The notes beneath the pieces were generated by a model, which saw only the letters and a program-made list of their open reading frames with translations, was not told the origin of the DNA and searched no databases. DNA of 64,000 nt from Bradyrhizobium sp. CCGB12 (GTDB lineage Bacteria; Pseudomonadota; Alphaproteobacteria; Rhizobiales; Xanthobacteraceae): assembly GCF_024199845.1 (NCBI RefSeq), contig NZ_JANADO010000002.1:62001-126000 (forward strand). The letters run 5' to 3'. Shown piece by piece: positions 7,557 through 15,765 of this stretch. The position numbers and the translations under genes were made by a program. Every line of letters begins with the position of its first letter. Positions within the stretch are counted from its first letter, which is position 1.

Positions 7557-7802
7557 GGGCAATACTTGCCACCCGATCAAATGGAAAGTTGGGGCTGGCG
7601 GATCCCCTTCGTTTTCGCCCGCGAGCGCGAAGCTACTTCTGGCAGCGCCGGTGGCGAGTTCAAACGTCTTGAGCCAAGCTCCCTTGATATCGGTCGGACC
7701 GCCGAAGGTCGATTGCGAAGTCGTCACCATTGGGTTGACATAAGGAGGTCACGCTCGGAAACATAGCGCAACAAAATTCAAGTTGGGGAGCGACGGGAGC
7801 GG

Positions 7803-8504
7803 ATGAGCATCCTTCACGCAATCGAGCATCGTTTTGTTCGACCTACCCTACGTCGGATTAGGCCTGCCAAACATATCACTCTGGGCGGGATCACCATCGA
7901 ATATAAGAGCGAGCTCGATGGCGGGGGCATCGAGTTCGGGCAAGATTTCATCCCCTTCCTGCGCTCTCGGGGTATGCCGCGCCAGCCCCGCCTCTTTGAG
8001 TGGTGTGCCGGGCCGGCATTTATCGGCTTCTCAATGTTAGGCCATGGGCTCTGCGAGACCTTGTGTGTGGCCGACATAAACCCAGCTGCCGTCGCTCGCT
8101 GTAGGAACACCGTACGGCTGAACAAGCTGGAGAACCGGGTTTCCGTTTACGAATCCAACAACCTGCGAAGCATCTCAAAGACCGAGCGCTGGAATTTGGT
8201 GGTCAGCAACCCGCCCCACTTCATCGATCAATACGAAGGAGACATCCGCGCTCACGATCCTGATTGGGCCATACACAGAGAGTTCTTCAATACAATCGAT
8301 CCACACCTAGCCGATGGCGGTGTGATCGTTCTCCAGGAGAACAATCGCGGTTCGACAGTTGCTACCTTCCGCGAGATGATCGATGCAGCGGGCCTCGAGA
8401 TCGCATTCACTCATGGCGACCACACAGACCTAACAAAAGAGAGCGTCTTCTATTTCATTGGCATCGTGAAGAAAGGCGCGGACGTCCCCGGCTGGGCTCG
8501 CTAG
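7803..8504 (+). CDS. class I SAM-dependent methyltransferase (NPPH type)
   Basis: A 233-residue cytoplasmic enzyme. The SAM-binding motif I is LFEWCAGPAFIGFSML (about residues 62-77), the acidic ribose-binding loop is VADINPAAV, and the catalytic-type motif IV is LVVSNPPHFID. The NPP(Y/H/F) motif is shared by methyltransferases acting on planar nitrogen in nucleic acids or glutamine, and by relatives acting on small molecules. The N-terminal 50 residues (HITLGGITIEYKSELDGGG) resemble no domain I know. It converges tail-to-tail with another methyltransferase with a 4-base overlap. Substrate unknown. Confidence 0.8.
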   Translation: MSILHAIEHRFVRPTLRRIRPAKHITLGGITIEYKSELDGGGIEFGQDFIPFLRSRGMPRQPRLFEWCAGPAFIGFSMLGHGLCETLCVADINPAAVARCRNTVRLNKLENRVSVYESNNLRSISKTERWNLVVSNPPHFIDQYEGDIRAHDPDWAIHREFFNTIDPHLADGGVIVLQENNRGSTVATFREMIDAAGLEIAFTHGDHTDLTKESVFYFIGIVKKGADVPGWAR

Positions 8505-9157
8505 CGTTGGACGAACCTAAATTGCTGCGTCCCATGCTCACTCGGATCCGGTCCTCGTTGAGCGAGCAGGTAACCATCGTGGGCCTCAACGAACGCAATC
8601 TCCGAAATCCAGCTCCGATCGTATCTCACCAACTTTTCCTTGGACACAAGTGATCGCCCGGGCCCGTTCTCGCTGAGATACGACATCTGAACCTCTCGCC
8701 TGGCTCCGTCGCTGATCGGGACACGATGCCACGCCATCGTTTTCGGTCGGACAGAGCAAAGGTCTCTGATGGTCTTAGAAGCGTCGGGAACGTATTGTAT
8801 CGCTCCATTGGAGTGGATTAGATCGACGTTCCCAAGCCAATCGGCCGCCTCCTCAATCCCCTCGAAGAACATCAGCCTGTCAGTTGCGAGCTCCTTCGCG
8901 CGCCGGACCATCGCCGGCGTTTCAACCACCGCCCACCGAATGTCTGGGGATTGTTGGCGCGCGACCTTGTAGTGCAACCCCGCGCCCCCGCCGAAGTCGA
9001 GAACCGCTTTCAAACCCTGGACTAACGGCCAATCGCCGCTGGGCCTGTAGTTGATCGTTTTGAGGACGATCGTTTCGACGAGCTCGGGGTTCTCGTAACC
9101 TTCGACGACCTCCCGCGGCGGAAACAGCTTGCGCTTAACTTTCTGGACAAAGTTCAT
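8501..9157 (-). CDS. putative methyltransferase, TIGR04325 family
   Basis: About 218 residues. The SAM-binding loop is VLDFGGGAGLHYKVA. It is followed by RWAVVETPAMVRRAKEL, MFFEGIEEAADWLG, then DLIHSNGAIQYVPDA, which is the diagnostic order of the TIGR04325 family, often found with surface-polysaccharide genes. I prefer the start MNFVQKVKRKLFPP at 9157, where homology to family members begins; an in-frame ATG at 9217 would add 20 residues of poor character. The 3' end overlaps the convergent methyltransferase by four bases. The acceptor is not predictable from sequence. Confidence 0.75.
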   Translation of the reverse strand: MNFVQKVKRKLFPPREVVEGYENPELVETIVLKTINYRPSGDWPLVQGLKAVLDFGGGAGLHYKVARQQSPDIRWAVVETPAMVRRAKELATDRLMFFEGIEEAADWLGNVDLIHSNGAIQYVPDASKTIRDLCSVRPKTMAWHRVPISDGARREVQMSYLSENGPGRSLVSKEKLVRYDRSWISEIAFVEAHDGYLLAQRGPDPSEHGTQQFRFVQR

Positions 9158-9343
9158 AACGGGTGGACCCGGCACACTTTTTGATAGGTGCTGAGCGTCT
9201 ACCACAATTAGCAACATTTTGAAACAATGGCGGGATGCGCGCCCTGACAGGCTTCAACGGAGGCCGCTATTGTCGTGTAGCGCGTCCAGCGATCTGCTCA
9301 GGTGGTGGCTCGACTACCTGGACAAGCTCCACCGGCGGCTCTC

Positions 9344-10924
9344 TCATGTTAGCAGAGCCGCAACCTTCTCCATGGTGGCCCGCACGACGTCGTCCATTGT
9401 TGGGCAGCGATAGGCTGCGAACCGAGAGCGGGACGTCGCCGTGAGGCCGATTATGTGTTTGGCCATTTCGCTCAAGGGCAAGAGGAAGTAGTCAATGACA
9501 TTCCTATTTGTCTCCGTATCCAATCTCAGCGCGAGAATAAGCCCCGCTGGCTCGACCCTCCGCCGATGAACCAACCAATTGGGTGCATGACGCCGCGCGG
9601 CATAGTAACGCGCCATGCGCAGCGAGATGGCGAGCTTGCCGGCAACCGTGATCACTGCTGTTTGCGCATCGAAGACTGCGGTAATGCCACGCGCCCTGAT
9701 TTGAGTGACCAGAATTTCCGCCTGTCTCGATAGCTCGGCCTCAGCCTGCTTCTGCGCGTCGGCGTAGTCGTAACTCCGCTCGGCATCAACATAGCCGACA
9801 TGGCGAAAAGCTTCCCTCAGGCTGCCGAATCGATATGCATAGAGCGCCGCGCTCGGCATGTTGTCCGAAGCAGCTATGATCGATGCGCTCAGCTTCCCAT
9901 GCTTCGCGAACGTCACTCGCAACTTCTTCAACAGGTACTCATTCGACAATTTACCCTGATGCTCCTTCAACAACTCCTGAGCTTTGAGGAAAATACTCCT
10001 GTCGACGATCGGCTCATAAAGACCGGTCGTCCGAATCCACAGCTCTGGAGGATTACTCTTCCTTGCCTGCTTCAGCCGGACCGAGGTGCGGTTGTAGACA
10101 CTATTACCGATGTAGGCTTCGTTGCTCAGAAGGTGGCGAACCATCGCCAATGACCACGCTGTTCCCCGATGGTTAGGTACTTGCTGATCGTTTAGCCAGC
10201 GAACGATAGCCCCTCGCGATCTGCGACGAACGACATACTCTCGAAATATCTGCGCGACGATGCGTTGCTCATTCTCCGGCCCAGGCTGGATCAGTACGCG
10301 GTCAGTCTGCAAATGTTTGCGCTGGCCCTTCTGCAACAATCCCTTCGCACATCGATTTTCATCAATGAGCTCCCGCTGAAGGCCGTATCCGACAGGCCCC
10401 CCCTGCTTGAAGCCCAAGCTGGCTACGCGGCAAGCCCCCGCGTGCACCTTCACCGAGAGCTCTCTGGAGTATTCGGCTGCCATCACTCGCTTGAGGTTCT
10501 TCACGATGCTCGCGATGACGCTCCCGTCGTTATCGAATTCCTCAGCGCAATAACACACCTTGATCCCCGCCTGACGGCAGGTGAATTCGTAGTAGGCGCT
10601 TTCATCGACGTCCTGGAACCTCCCCCATCGGCTCACGTCATAGACAAGGATGTGGTCGAAATCCGCTCGACCGCTGCGAACATCGTCAAGCAACTCAATC
10701 AGGCCGTCACGCCGGTGAATACTAAGGCCGCTCCGCCCTTCGTCTGCATAGGTGCGAACGATTGCAAGTCCATGTTGCGCGGCATAGACGGCAACGGCTG
10801 CAGCCTGGTTTTGCGTCGAATAGCGCTGATTCTCTGTCGACATTCGGACATATTGAGCTGCGCGCCCGGTGCCGGTGGGCAGCAACAGATCGGATCCAGG
10901 ACGAATGATCAGGGCGTTGGCCAT
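9344..10924 (-). CDS. large serine recombinase (resolvase/invertase plus recombinase domain)
   Basis: A 526-residue site-specific recombinase. The N-terminal catalytic domain contains QYVRMSTENQRYSTQNQ with the nucleophilic Ser at about residue 29, followed by YADEGRSGLSIHRRDGL and ILVYDVSRWGRF with the conserved Arg residues. The recombinase domain covers GGPVGYGLQREL to WSLAMVRHLLSNEAYIGNSV, and ends near YEPIVDRSIFLKAQELL. The last 170 residues are a family-specific tail. GGGGAGG lies just before the ATG. No recognisable attachment sites were identified. Such enzymes integrate or excise islands, which fits the fragmentary surroundings. Confidence 0.9.
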   Translation of the reverse strand: MANALIIRPGSDLLLPTGTGRAAQYVRMSTENQRYSTQNQAAAVAVYAAQHGLAIVRTYADEGRSGLSIHRRDGLIELLDDVRSGRADFDHILVYDVSRWGRFQDVDESAYYEFTCRQAGIKVCYCAEEFDNDGSVIASIVKNLKRVMAAEYSRELSVKVHAGACRVASLGFKQGGPVGYGLQRELIDENRCAKGLLQKGQRKHLQTDRVLIQPGPENEQRIVAQIFREYVVRRRSRGAIVRWLNDQQVPNHRGTAWSLAMVRHLLSNEAYIGNSVYNRTSVRLKQARKSNPPELWIRTTGLYEPIVDRSIFLKAQELLKEHQGKLSNEYLLKKLRVTFAKHGKLSASIIAASDNMPSAALYAYRFGSLREAFRHVGYVDAERSYDYADAQKQAEAELSRQAEILVTQIRARGITAVFDAQTAVITVAGKLAISLRMARYYAARRHAPNWLVHRRRVEPAGLILALRLDTETNRNVIDYFLLPLSEMAKHIIGLTATSRSRFAAYRCPTMDDVVRATMEKVAALLT

Positions 10925-10967
10925 GCGCGCCTCCCCTACAAGTGCCGCTCCACTTCGTCTGGTGCGG

Positions 10968-11186
10968 TCACCAGAACAGTGAAAAGCCGTGCTTGCTCAG
11001 CCAGCCCAGCAAGGCTGAGCAGACGACGGAAAACAGGCCTCCCCACAGCCAAGAACGCCTGCGCGCGGCACTGATGGATCTCAGATACAGGAACGCGCCG
11101 AGCAGGGGTCCGTAGTTTCTCCTAAAGTCGCCATTGAGCTTAGCGATCTTGGACAGTTCATCAGAAGCTTCGACTTCATCCGCCAT
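10968..11186 (-). CDS. small membrane protein with paralogue at 53247, copy A
   Basis: A 72-residue protein. An amphipathic N-terminal part (ELSKIAKLNGDFRRNYGPLL) is followed by GAFLYLRSISAARRR and one transmembrane segment near the end (SWLWGGLFSVVCSALLGWLS). It is about 70 percent identical to the protein at 53247-53480. The start at 11186 is set by GAGAGGA about 8 bases upstream; the longer frame overlaps the shared promoter. The shared leader contains the palindrome TTGCCCGACGGGGCAA. I do not recognise the family; it could be a small regulator at the inner membrane. Confidence 0.65.
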   Translation of the reverse strand: MADEVEASDELSKIAKLNGDFRRNYGPLLGAFLYLRSISAARRRSWLWGGLFSVVCSALLGWLSKHGFSLFW

Positions 11187-11233
11187 GCCGCTGGTCCTCT
11201 CATGGTAGAGCCAGCGTCTTATGAACCACTGTT

Positions 11234-11249
11234 TTGCCCGACGGGGCAA
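11234..11249. promoter_or_regulatory. near-palindrome in conserved promoter of small membrane protein A
   Basis: TTGCCCGACGGGGCAA lies 48-63 bases upstream of the ATG at 11186. The same 16 bases, with conserved flanks GAACCACTGTT on one side, recur at 53529-53544 at the same distance from the paralogous gene. The coding sequences have diverged more than this element, so it may be an operator. Confidence 0.5.
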
Positions 11250-11377
11250 GTGAAATTTACGTTTTTTCGAAATTTAAAGCGCTGCAGCGCCCACTCCCGG
11301 CCACATCCATCACCAATGCGTCGGGGGGCAATGCGCCCTAACAGCATGCAGCCCACCATCATCGCGAATAAGGTGAT

Positions 11378-11761
11378 CTAACGGGAGATCACAAGCAGGT
11401 TCCAGACGTACAAGTCCTTCAGAAAGCGGGTGCGGCGGTCAAGCGCATCCATTAGTGGAGCGGTTCGTTGTGTGATGCGTTCTGTAGCCGCAACGCCATC
11501 GAAATTGACACCGACTTTCCGCAGAAGCCTTCCTGCGAGCGTAAGCGGCACTTGTATCAACGCCGCGGTATTGTTTGCGAAAACGCCAATATGCATTTCG
11601 TGGTCTCGCACGGACAGGCCGGCATCACGGATGATGCTCTTCCAGCGCGCGGGCGATAGCCGCTGCAAATGCGGCTCTCCTGGACGGATGTAGCGGCCGG
11701 TTGCTCGAGCAATTTTGAGGTCTAGGCGCCATGCCAGCTCAAACAAGGTCCGTCCGGTCAT
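11378..11761 (-). CDS. possible C-terminal fragment of a methyltransferase-like protein
   Basis: A 127-residue frame. Its first half reads RYIRPGEPHLQRLSPARWKS followed by IIRDAGLSVRDHEMHIGVF, which resembles the region after motif IV in class I methyltransferases, where the chain says roughly 'go to the acceptor and weigh the product'. No SAM-binding glycine loop is present upstream, so either the gene has lost its N-terminal half or the resemblance is superficial. The remaining part (LTLAGRLLRKVGVNFDGVAA) is unassigned. No strong ribosome binding site is visible. Confidence 0.4.
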   Translation of the reverse strand: MTGRTLFELAWRLDLKIARATGRYIRPGEPHLQRLSPARWKSIIRDAGLSVRDHEMHIGVFANNTAALIQVPLTLAGRLLRKVGVNFDGVAATERITQRTAPLMDALDRRTRFLKDLYVWNLLVISR

Positions 11762-11785
11762 CGATATGTGTCGAGAGCGGAGGTC

Positions 11786-12019
11786 TTAGCGTACGAGGTG
11801 CAATCGAGGCGCCGCAAGCTTGTCAGGCGGGATTCCAACCGGCGTGAACTTTGTATCGATTCGCTGAGCGCACTTACAGTTAGGGCAGATGAACAGATGG
11901 GCGATTGTCGGTTCTGGAGGGTCTCGCACTAGCTCCGACCGAAACCATCTCATGGTAATGCGGCAATTCGGACAGTCAGCAGCCTCGAGGTGCCCCGGTG
12001 CATTCTTTAGCCGTTCCAT
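11786..12019 (-). CDS. small zinc-ribbon-like protein
   Basis: A 77-residue protein with two CPNC knuckles: ADCPNCRITMRWFRSEL near residue 16 and LFICPNCKCAQRIDTKF near residue 45. The CxxC-x(28)-CxxC spacing is typical of a small zinc ribbon. This architecture is frequent among tiny bradyrhizobial proteins of unknown role. Its start overlaps the 3' end of the DUF1236 gene by 13 bases and both point leftward, so they may be cotranscribed. A role in nucleic-acid or protein binding is a guess from the fold. Confidence 0.6.
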   Translation of the reverse strand: MERLKNAPGHLEAADCPNCRITMRWFRSELVRDPPEPTIAHLFICPNCKCAQRIDTKFTPVGIPPDKLAAPRLHLVR

Positions 12020-12924
12020 GCTGTATCCCCTGTTCGGGAAATAGTAGCAAGGGGCGCTGCCGAACGATCGCTGAAGTTGGTCTTGCGTTGTTCGGTGCGC
12101 ACTGGCGCCGACGCCGTCGAGCGGCCGGAGTACGGCAGGACGGTCACGATCTTGTAGCTAGACGGCTCCACGATCACGATCTCGTCCTTCACCAAGACGA
12201 AGTTGTAGCCGCGATACTGCGGCACGATTTCGACGACCTCGGCCGGCAAAGGCTGCAGACGTACGTCGCGCGGCACGACCGTGCCCACCGACAGGGAGAA
12301 GCTCACGTTGGTGAGCGGCTGAACGTTCAGGTGCGAGATCGACGCACTGATGCGGGTTCGCTGCTGATCGTTTATGTTGACCGACGCCTTCACGTTGGTG
12401 TTCGACGAACGATCGGCCGTGTTCTGCTGATTGTTCGGCTGCTGGGCGGTGTTGGTTGAACCGCTACCCGTCGGCGACTGCGCCTGGTTGTTGCTCGATG
12501 CGGAAGGGTTGGCACTCTGCGTCTGGGTGTTCGTACTCGAAGGCGAACTGGACCGGGCCTGGCTGGAGGGCGTGGTCGTCTGGTTCGAGGGCTGAGTTGT
12601 CGGCGCCTGGTTGGTCGAGCTGTTCGAAGTCGGCGCCTGCGTGGTGTTGGTGCCGGTGCCGAAATTGGACGACTGGCCCGCAGCGGTCTGACCGGCCGAG
12701 GACGGAGACTGGGTCTGCGCCGTGTTAGCCGGAGGATTGGTCTGTGCAGTCGAACCGGACGACTGCGAAGACGACGAAGACGACGGCGTCGTTGCCGACG
12801 TGGTGTTTTGCTGCGGCTGCGTAGCCGACGGGTTGGAGCTCGAAGTGCTCGGAGAAGACTGTGCGAGAGCCGAAGTCGCAATTGCCACCGCAGCTGTCGT
12901 AGCCAAGAGTAAACGCTTGTTCAT
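12007..12924 (-). CDS. secreted DUF1236-domain protein with long Ser/Thr/Gln/Asn-rich linker
   Basis: A 305-residue exported protein. MNKRLLLATTAAVAIATSAL forms a signal peptide cut before QSS. Residues 22-190 are a low-complexity Ser/Thr/Gln/Asn/Pro linker with no fixed structure. The C-terminal DUF1236 domain (about residues 215-290) includes VPRDVRLQPLPAEVVEIVP and YNFVLVKDEIVIVEPSSYKI, then VTVLP. AGGAGG precedes the ATG by 6 bases. DUF1236 proteins are common in rhizobial envelopes; their function is not established. The linker would let the domain extend away from a membrane or wall. Confidence 0.85.
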   Translation of the reverse strand: MNKRLLLATTAAVAIATSALAQSSPSTSSSNPSATQPQQNTTSATTPSSSSSSQSSGSTAQTNPPANTAQTQSPSSAGQTAAGQSSNFGTGTNTTQAPTSNSSTNQAPTTQPSNQTTTPSSQARSSSPSSTNTQTQSANPSASSNNQAQSPTGSGSTNTAQQPNNQQNTADRSSNTNVKASVNINDQQRTRISASISHLNVQPLTNVSFSLSVGTVVPRDVRLQPLPAEVVEIVPQYRGYNFVLVKDEIVIVEPSSYKIVTVLPYSGRSTASAPVRTEQRKTNFSDRSAAPLATISRTGDTAWNG

Positions 12925-13274
12925 CTGAAACCTCCTAAAAAGCGGACGACGATCAACTTCGATGAGGCGCGCGGTTACAATATCGGGAAAATTCGGCAAT
13001 TCATGGTGAGAAAGGCCAGCATTTCTTCCGGCGCGAACGAAAGCTCTTGCCGCCGTGGCGAAACGACACATGATCATCGATTGGCTTAGTTCGTCGGCGA
13101 TCCCGTCTCAGCAGTCCCGCATCGCCCGCGCTGGAGGACAGATCGCTCCGGCCGTTAACCTTCTTCCTTCAAATGACGCGGCGTGGCCGCCTCTGTCGGG
13201 ATAAAGTGGAACTTGGAGCGATCCTCCTCGTTTGTAGTGACTACATGCTAATGGTTTGTTTAGGAGGACACCAC
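12925..13274. other. divergent intergenic region
   Basis: No gene seen in these 350 bases. They separate two divergently transcribed exported-protein genes (DUF1236 leftward, small secreted protein rightward) and must hold both promoters; I could not identify specific boxes. Confidence 0.35.
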
Positions 13275-13502
13275 ATGAAGAAGTTGATCGTCTGCGGCGC
13301 TCTGGCCGCTTTCGCTCTCGGCACCCAGGCCGTCAGCGCCGCCGAGTTCTACATCGTTCGCGATGCCACCACCAAGAAGTGCACCGTCGTCGACACCAAG
13401 CCGACGACGACCACCACGACGGTCGTGGGCGACGGCGTCTACAAGACCAAGGTCGAAGCCGAGTCCGCCGTGAAGACCACCAAGGTTTGCATGGAGCAGT
13501 AA
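13275..13502 (+). CDS. small secreted protein
   Basis: A 75-residue exported protein. MKKLIVCGALAAFALGTQAV forms a signal peptide cut near SAAE. The mature part begins EFYIVRDATTKKCTVVDTKP and contains a Thr-rich stretch TTTTTTVVGDGVYKT and a second Cys in TTKVCMEQ, so one disulfide is possible in the periplasm. TAGGAGG lies 7 bases before the ATG. A 26-residue membrane peptide follows 43 bases downstream. Family members are frequent in bradyrhizobia but have no assigned function that I know of. Confidence 0.8.
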   Translation: MKKLIVCGALAAFALGTQAVSAAEFYIVRDATTKKCTVVDTKPTTTTTTVVGDGVYKTKVEAESAVKTTKVCMEQ

Positions 13503-13545
13503 GCACTCGCGGCGGCTCTACCCTGACAAGCGATCGGAGGACAAA

Positions 13546-13626
13546 ATGCCTGTCTTGATTTTGTGGGCCGTGCCTGCCGTCCTGGTCGTCGGCGGCGTCG
13601 GCTATTTCCTGGTTCACATGCTCTGA
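13546..13626 (+). CDS. 26-residue single-span membrane peptide
   Basis: The peptide begins MPVLILWAVPAVLVV and ends GYFLVHML, almost entirely one transmembrane helix. CGGAGG lies 7 bases before the ATG, and a strong terminator follows 20 bases after the stop, so the gene has proper boundaries on both sides despite its size. It probably shares a transcript with the small secreted protein just upstream. Function unknown. Confidence 0.55.
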   Translation: MPVLILWAVPAVLVVGGVGYFLVHML

Positions 13627-13645
13627 GCGGATTGACGTCCGCCCG

Positions 13646-13675
13646 AACGGCCCGCCCGGTGCCGGGCGGGCCGTT
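13646..13675 (+). terminator. strong rho-independent terminator
   Basis: A long GC stem (AACGGCCCGCCCG pairing with CGGGCGGGCCGTT) with a four-base loop closes the transcript of the secreted protein and membrane peptide. The T-run is weak (TTCTGTCTT), but the stem is perfect over 13 base pairs. Confidence 0.7.
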
Positions 13676-13710
13676 CTGTCTTGCGGTCAGCCCGTCCAAT
13701 GGAAACGAAA

Positions 13711-13734
13711 AGGGCCCCCACGACGGGAGGCCCT
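13711..13734 (-). terminator. rho-independent terminator of the PRC-barrel gene
   Basis: On the minus strand AGGGCCTCC and GGGGGCCCT form a stem followed by TTTCGTTTCC, 20 bases after the stop of the PRC-barrel gene. Confidence 0.75.
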
Positions 13735-13755
13735 CAACGCCGGATGCTCGAGATG

Positions 13756-14268
13756 TCAGTTGTAGTCCGAATACTTGAACTGCGGGATCGCCTTCAGCTG
13801 CTCCTTGTTTCCGCTCATGACGGCGTGGTCGGGCACCCAATCGTTCGCGTTGCGGCTTGTGGCGTTGGTTGAAGCCGCGCCAGTGGTCGTGTCGCGCGAG
13901 GTGGTCGAAGACGCGCTGGAGCTCGTCCGGACGGGCTCCTCGACGAACTTCAGCTTGTCCATTGAGACGGCGATGTCGTGCTCGCCCATTCCCAGGAAGC
14001 CGCCGATGCCGATCACCACCGCGTTGATCTTGCCGCTCTTGTCCACAAGCAGTTCGTTGATGTCGCCGAGCTTCTCGTTGGCTTCGTTGTAGACGTTCAG
14101 GCCCATCAGCTTGGAGGCGCGCCAATTGCCCTTGAACGCCATCTTCGCTTCGGCCGGATGGGCGGTGGCAGCCGGCGCAGCGCGATCGGCCGGTTGAGTG
14201 GATTGCGCAAATGCAGCGCCGCCGATCAAGGCAGTGCTAAGCAGAGCGACGGCAAGAAAGCGTTTCAT
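13756..14268 (-). CDS. exported PRC-barrel domain protein
   Basis: A 170-residue protein with signal peptide MKRFLAVALLSTALIGGAAF cut before AQS. The PRC-barrel domain occupies about residues 45-105 and includes NWRASKLMGLNVYNEANEKL, then GDINELLVDKSGKINAVVIG and GGFLGMGEHDIAVSMDKL. PRC barrels are small protein-interaction or RNA-related folds; exported versions in rhizobia are thought to be envelope-stress related, but no reaction is known. The tail is Ser/Thr-rich and disordered. GGAGGAGAT precedes the ATG. A terminator follows. Confidence 0.87.
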   Translation of the reverse strand: MKRFLAVALLSTALIGGAAFAQSTQPADRAAPAATAHPAEAKMAFKGNWRASKLMGLNVYNEANEKLGDINELLVDKSGKINAVVIGIGGFLGMGEHDIAVSMDKLKFVEEPVRTSSSASSTTSRDTTTGAASTNATSRNANDWVPDHAVMSGNKEQLKAIPQFKYSDYN

Positions 14269-14394
14269 CGATATCTCCTCCAACGTGAGAGCCGCACCAA
14301 ATTCTGTGCCGCTCCCAACGTTTCGGGATTGCCGCTTGTTCCCGCTCCGGGACGCCGACCCGCGGAAGGATTGAAATCTGCCGGGATCAGATCT

Positions 14395-14616
14395 TTATCG
14401 ACGCTCTGTGGTTACGATCCGGACGGAAACGCCCTTACTCTCGGCGCGGAGGCACGCGTCCGACAAATGCGGCCAAACTTCTTTCGAGCAGTCTGCCGCT
14501 CCCGCCGCTGTGTCCCGGGCCTGCTGAATCTTCGGCTGCGGAGAAGACGCTTCGTCCGCGAGGGCGGGCGCCGCGAGTAGGACGAAAGCTGCTGTTGCGG
14601 AAACGATCGTTCTCAT
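14395..14616 (-). CDS. small exported protein with conserved Cys pair
   Basis: A 73-residue protein with signal peptide MRTIVSATAAFVLLAAPALA. The mature part contains ADCSKEVWPHLSDACLRAES and ends VSVRIVTTERR. This 'C..-WP......CLR....vRvV' pattern is a recurrent alphaproteobacterial small-protein family that I recall; the two cysteines probably form a disulfide. It lies between the glycosyltransferase and PRC-barrel genes in the same direction, with gaps of about 105 and 126 bases. Function unknown. Confidence 0.7.
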   Translation of the reverse strand: MRTIVSATAAFVLLAAPALADEASSPQPKIQQARDTAAGAADCSKEVWPHLSDACLRAESKGVSVRIVTTERR

Positions 14617-14720
14617 GCCGGGCTCCTGATGGCAACTCAACGGTGGGAGCCCGGGGCAGTTCCGACAGAGGTCAAAACCAGAAGCGCTTTTCGGATCCTT
14701 CCCGGCCATCGGCCGCGCGC

Positions 14721-15761
14721 TCACGCCCGGCGCCCTCCGCGAGCGATCAGCTCGCGGTACCGGTCCTCGTATTCCCTCGCCATCCGGCTCGCGAGGAAGC
14801 GCTCCTCGAAGCGGGCGCGAACCTTTCTTCTGTCCAGCCGGACGACTTCCTTGACCGCTTCGATCGCCTGCTCCTCGCCATCCACAATGAAGCCCGTGAC
14901 CCCGTCCTCCACGACTTCCGGCACAGATCCAGAGCGGTAGGCGATCACGGGCGTACCGCACGCCATCGCCTCGATCATGACGAGACCAAACGGTTCCGGC
15001 CAGTCAATCGGAAATAGCAGAGCGGCGGCGCCGGCGAGGAAAGGCTGCTTCTTGACATCGTTCACCTCACCGACAAGCTGGATCTTGCCGCCGTCGACTT
15101 CGGGTTCGAGCTTCCTCTTGAAGTAGGCGGTCTCCGCGCGCGGTATCTTGGCCGCAATCCGTAGCGGCATCCGGGCAGCGCGCGCAATCCGTATGGCATC
15201 TTCCGGCCCTTTCTCCGCCGTGAGCCGCCCAAGAAAGGCAAGGTACGAACCATTTTCGAACGATGGCCGAAACAGATCCTTAGGCAGTCCGTGCGGAATG
15301 GTCGCGATCCAGTTTGCTGTCGGGAGCGAGCAACGCTGGTTGTCGGAGATGGAGACGAAGGGAGCTTCCGGAAAAGCGCCGAGCACGTCGGATAGGCCCG
15401 GAAGGTCCAGCCGGCCGTGCATGGTCGTCGGGAACGGCACTCCGGTTCGGCTCAGCACCGGCAGCGGCAACCAGTCGACATGGGAGTGGATCACGTCGAA
15501 GTCGCGCGCACGCTCGGCGATGGCCTCGATCAGCAGCGCGCAGGCGGCGTTCGGATCCACGCCCCTCCCCCCCAGGCGCAGCGCGCGCGGCCAAACAGGA
15601 TGGAGCTTTGCCTTCGTTTTGGAGTCTCCGCTTGCGAACAGGGTGACGTCGTGTCCGAGCGCGACCAATTCGTCCACCAGCCAGGCGATCACTCGCTCGG
15701 TGCCGCCGTAAAGCTTGGGAGGCACGCTCTCGGCTAAAGGGGCAAGCTGCGCGATCCGCAT
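14721..15761 (-). CDS. GT4-family glycosyltransferase
   Basis: A 346-residue retaining glycosyltransferase with GT-B fold. The N-terminal Rossmann lobe starts MRIAQLAPLAESVPPKLYGG with the donor-side glycine loop YGGTERV. IPHGLPKDLF marks the inter-lobe region and the sugar-nucleotide lobe holds FLGRLTAEKGPEDAIRIA. The EX7E-type motif is EPFGLVMIEAMACGTP. It transfers a sugar from a nucleotide donor to an unknown acceptor, probably in exopolysaccharide or glycogen-like metabolism. A 44-residue membrane peptide ends 4 bases upstream of its start and may be coupled to it. Confidence 0.9.
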   Translation of the reverse strand: MRIAQLAPLAESVPPKLYGGTERVIAWLVDELVALGHDVTLFASGDSKTKAKLHPVWPRALRLGGRGVDPNAACALLIEAIAERARDFDVIHSHVDWLPLPVLSRTGVPFPTTMHGRLDLPGLSDVLGAFPEAPFVSISDNQRCSLPTANWIATIPHGLPKDLFRPSFENGSYLAFLGRLTAEKGPEDAIRIARAARMPLRIAAKIPRAETAYFKRKLEPEVDGGKIQLVGEVNDVKKQPFLAGAAALLFPIDWPEPFGLVMIEAMACGTPVIAYRSGSVPEVVEDGVTGFIVDGEEQAIEAVKEVVRLDRRKVRARFEERFLASRMAREYEDRYRELIARGGRRA

Positions 15762-15765
15762 CGAA

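Noticed and set aside
7503..7730. 75-codon minus-strand frame beyond the IS1182 fragment (GGPTDIKGAWLKTFELATGA)
   Set aside because: The composition looks plausible and it may be a gene fragment cut by the IS, but it runs into the transposase sequence and no family or start could be established.
12390..12881. Arg/Pro-rich minus-strand frame of about 160 codons
   Set aside because: It is an out-of-frame reading of the Ser/Thr/Gln-rich linker of the DUF1236 protein.
13439..14125. Long minus-strand frame, Arg/Gln/Gly-rich
   Set aside because: Overlaps two well-defined exported-protein genes and two terminators; shadow composition.
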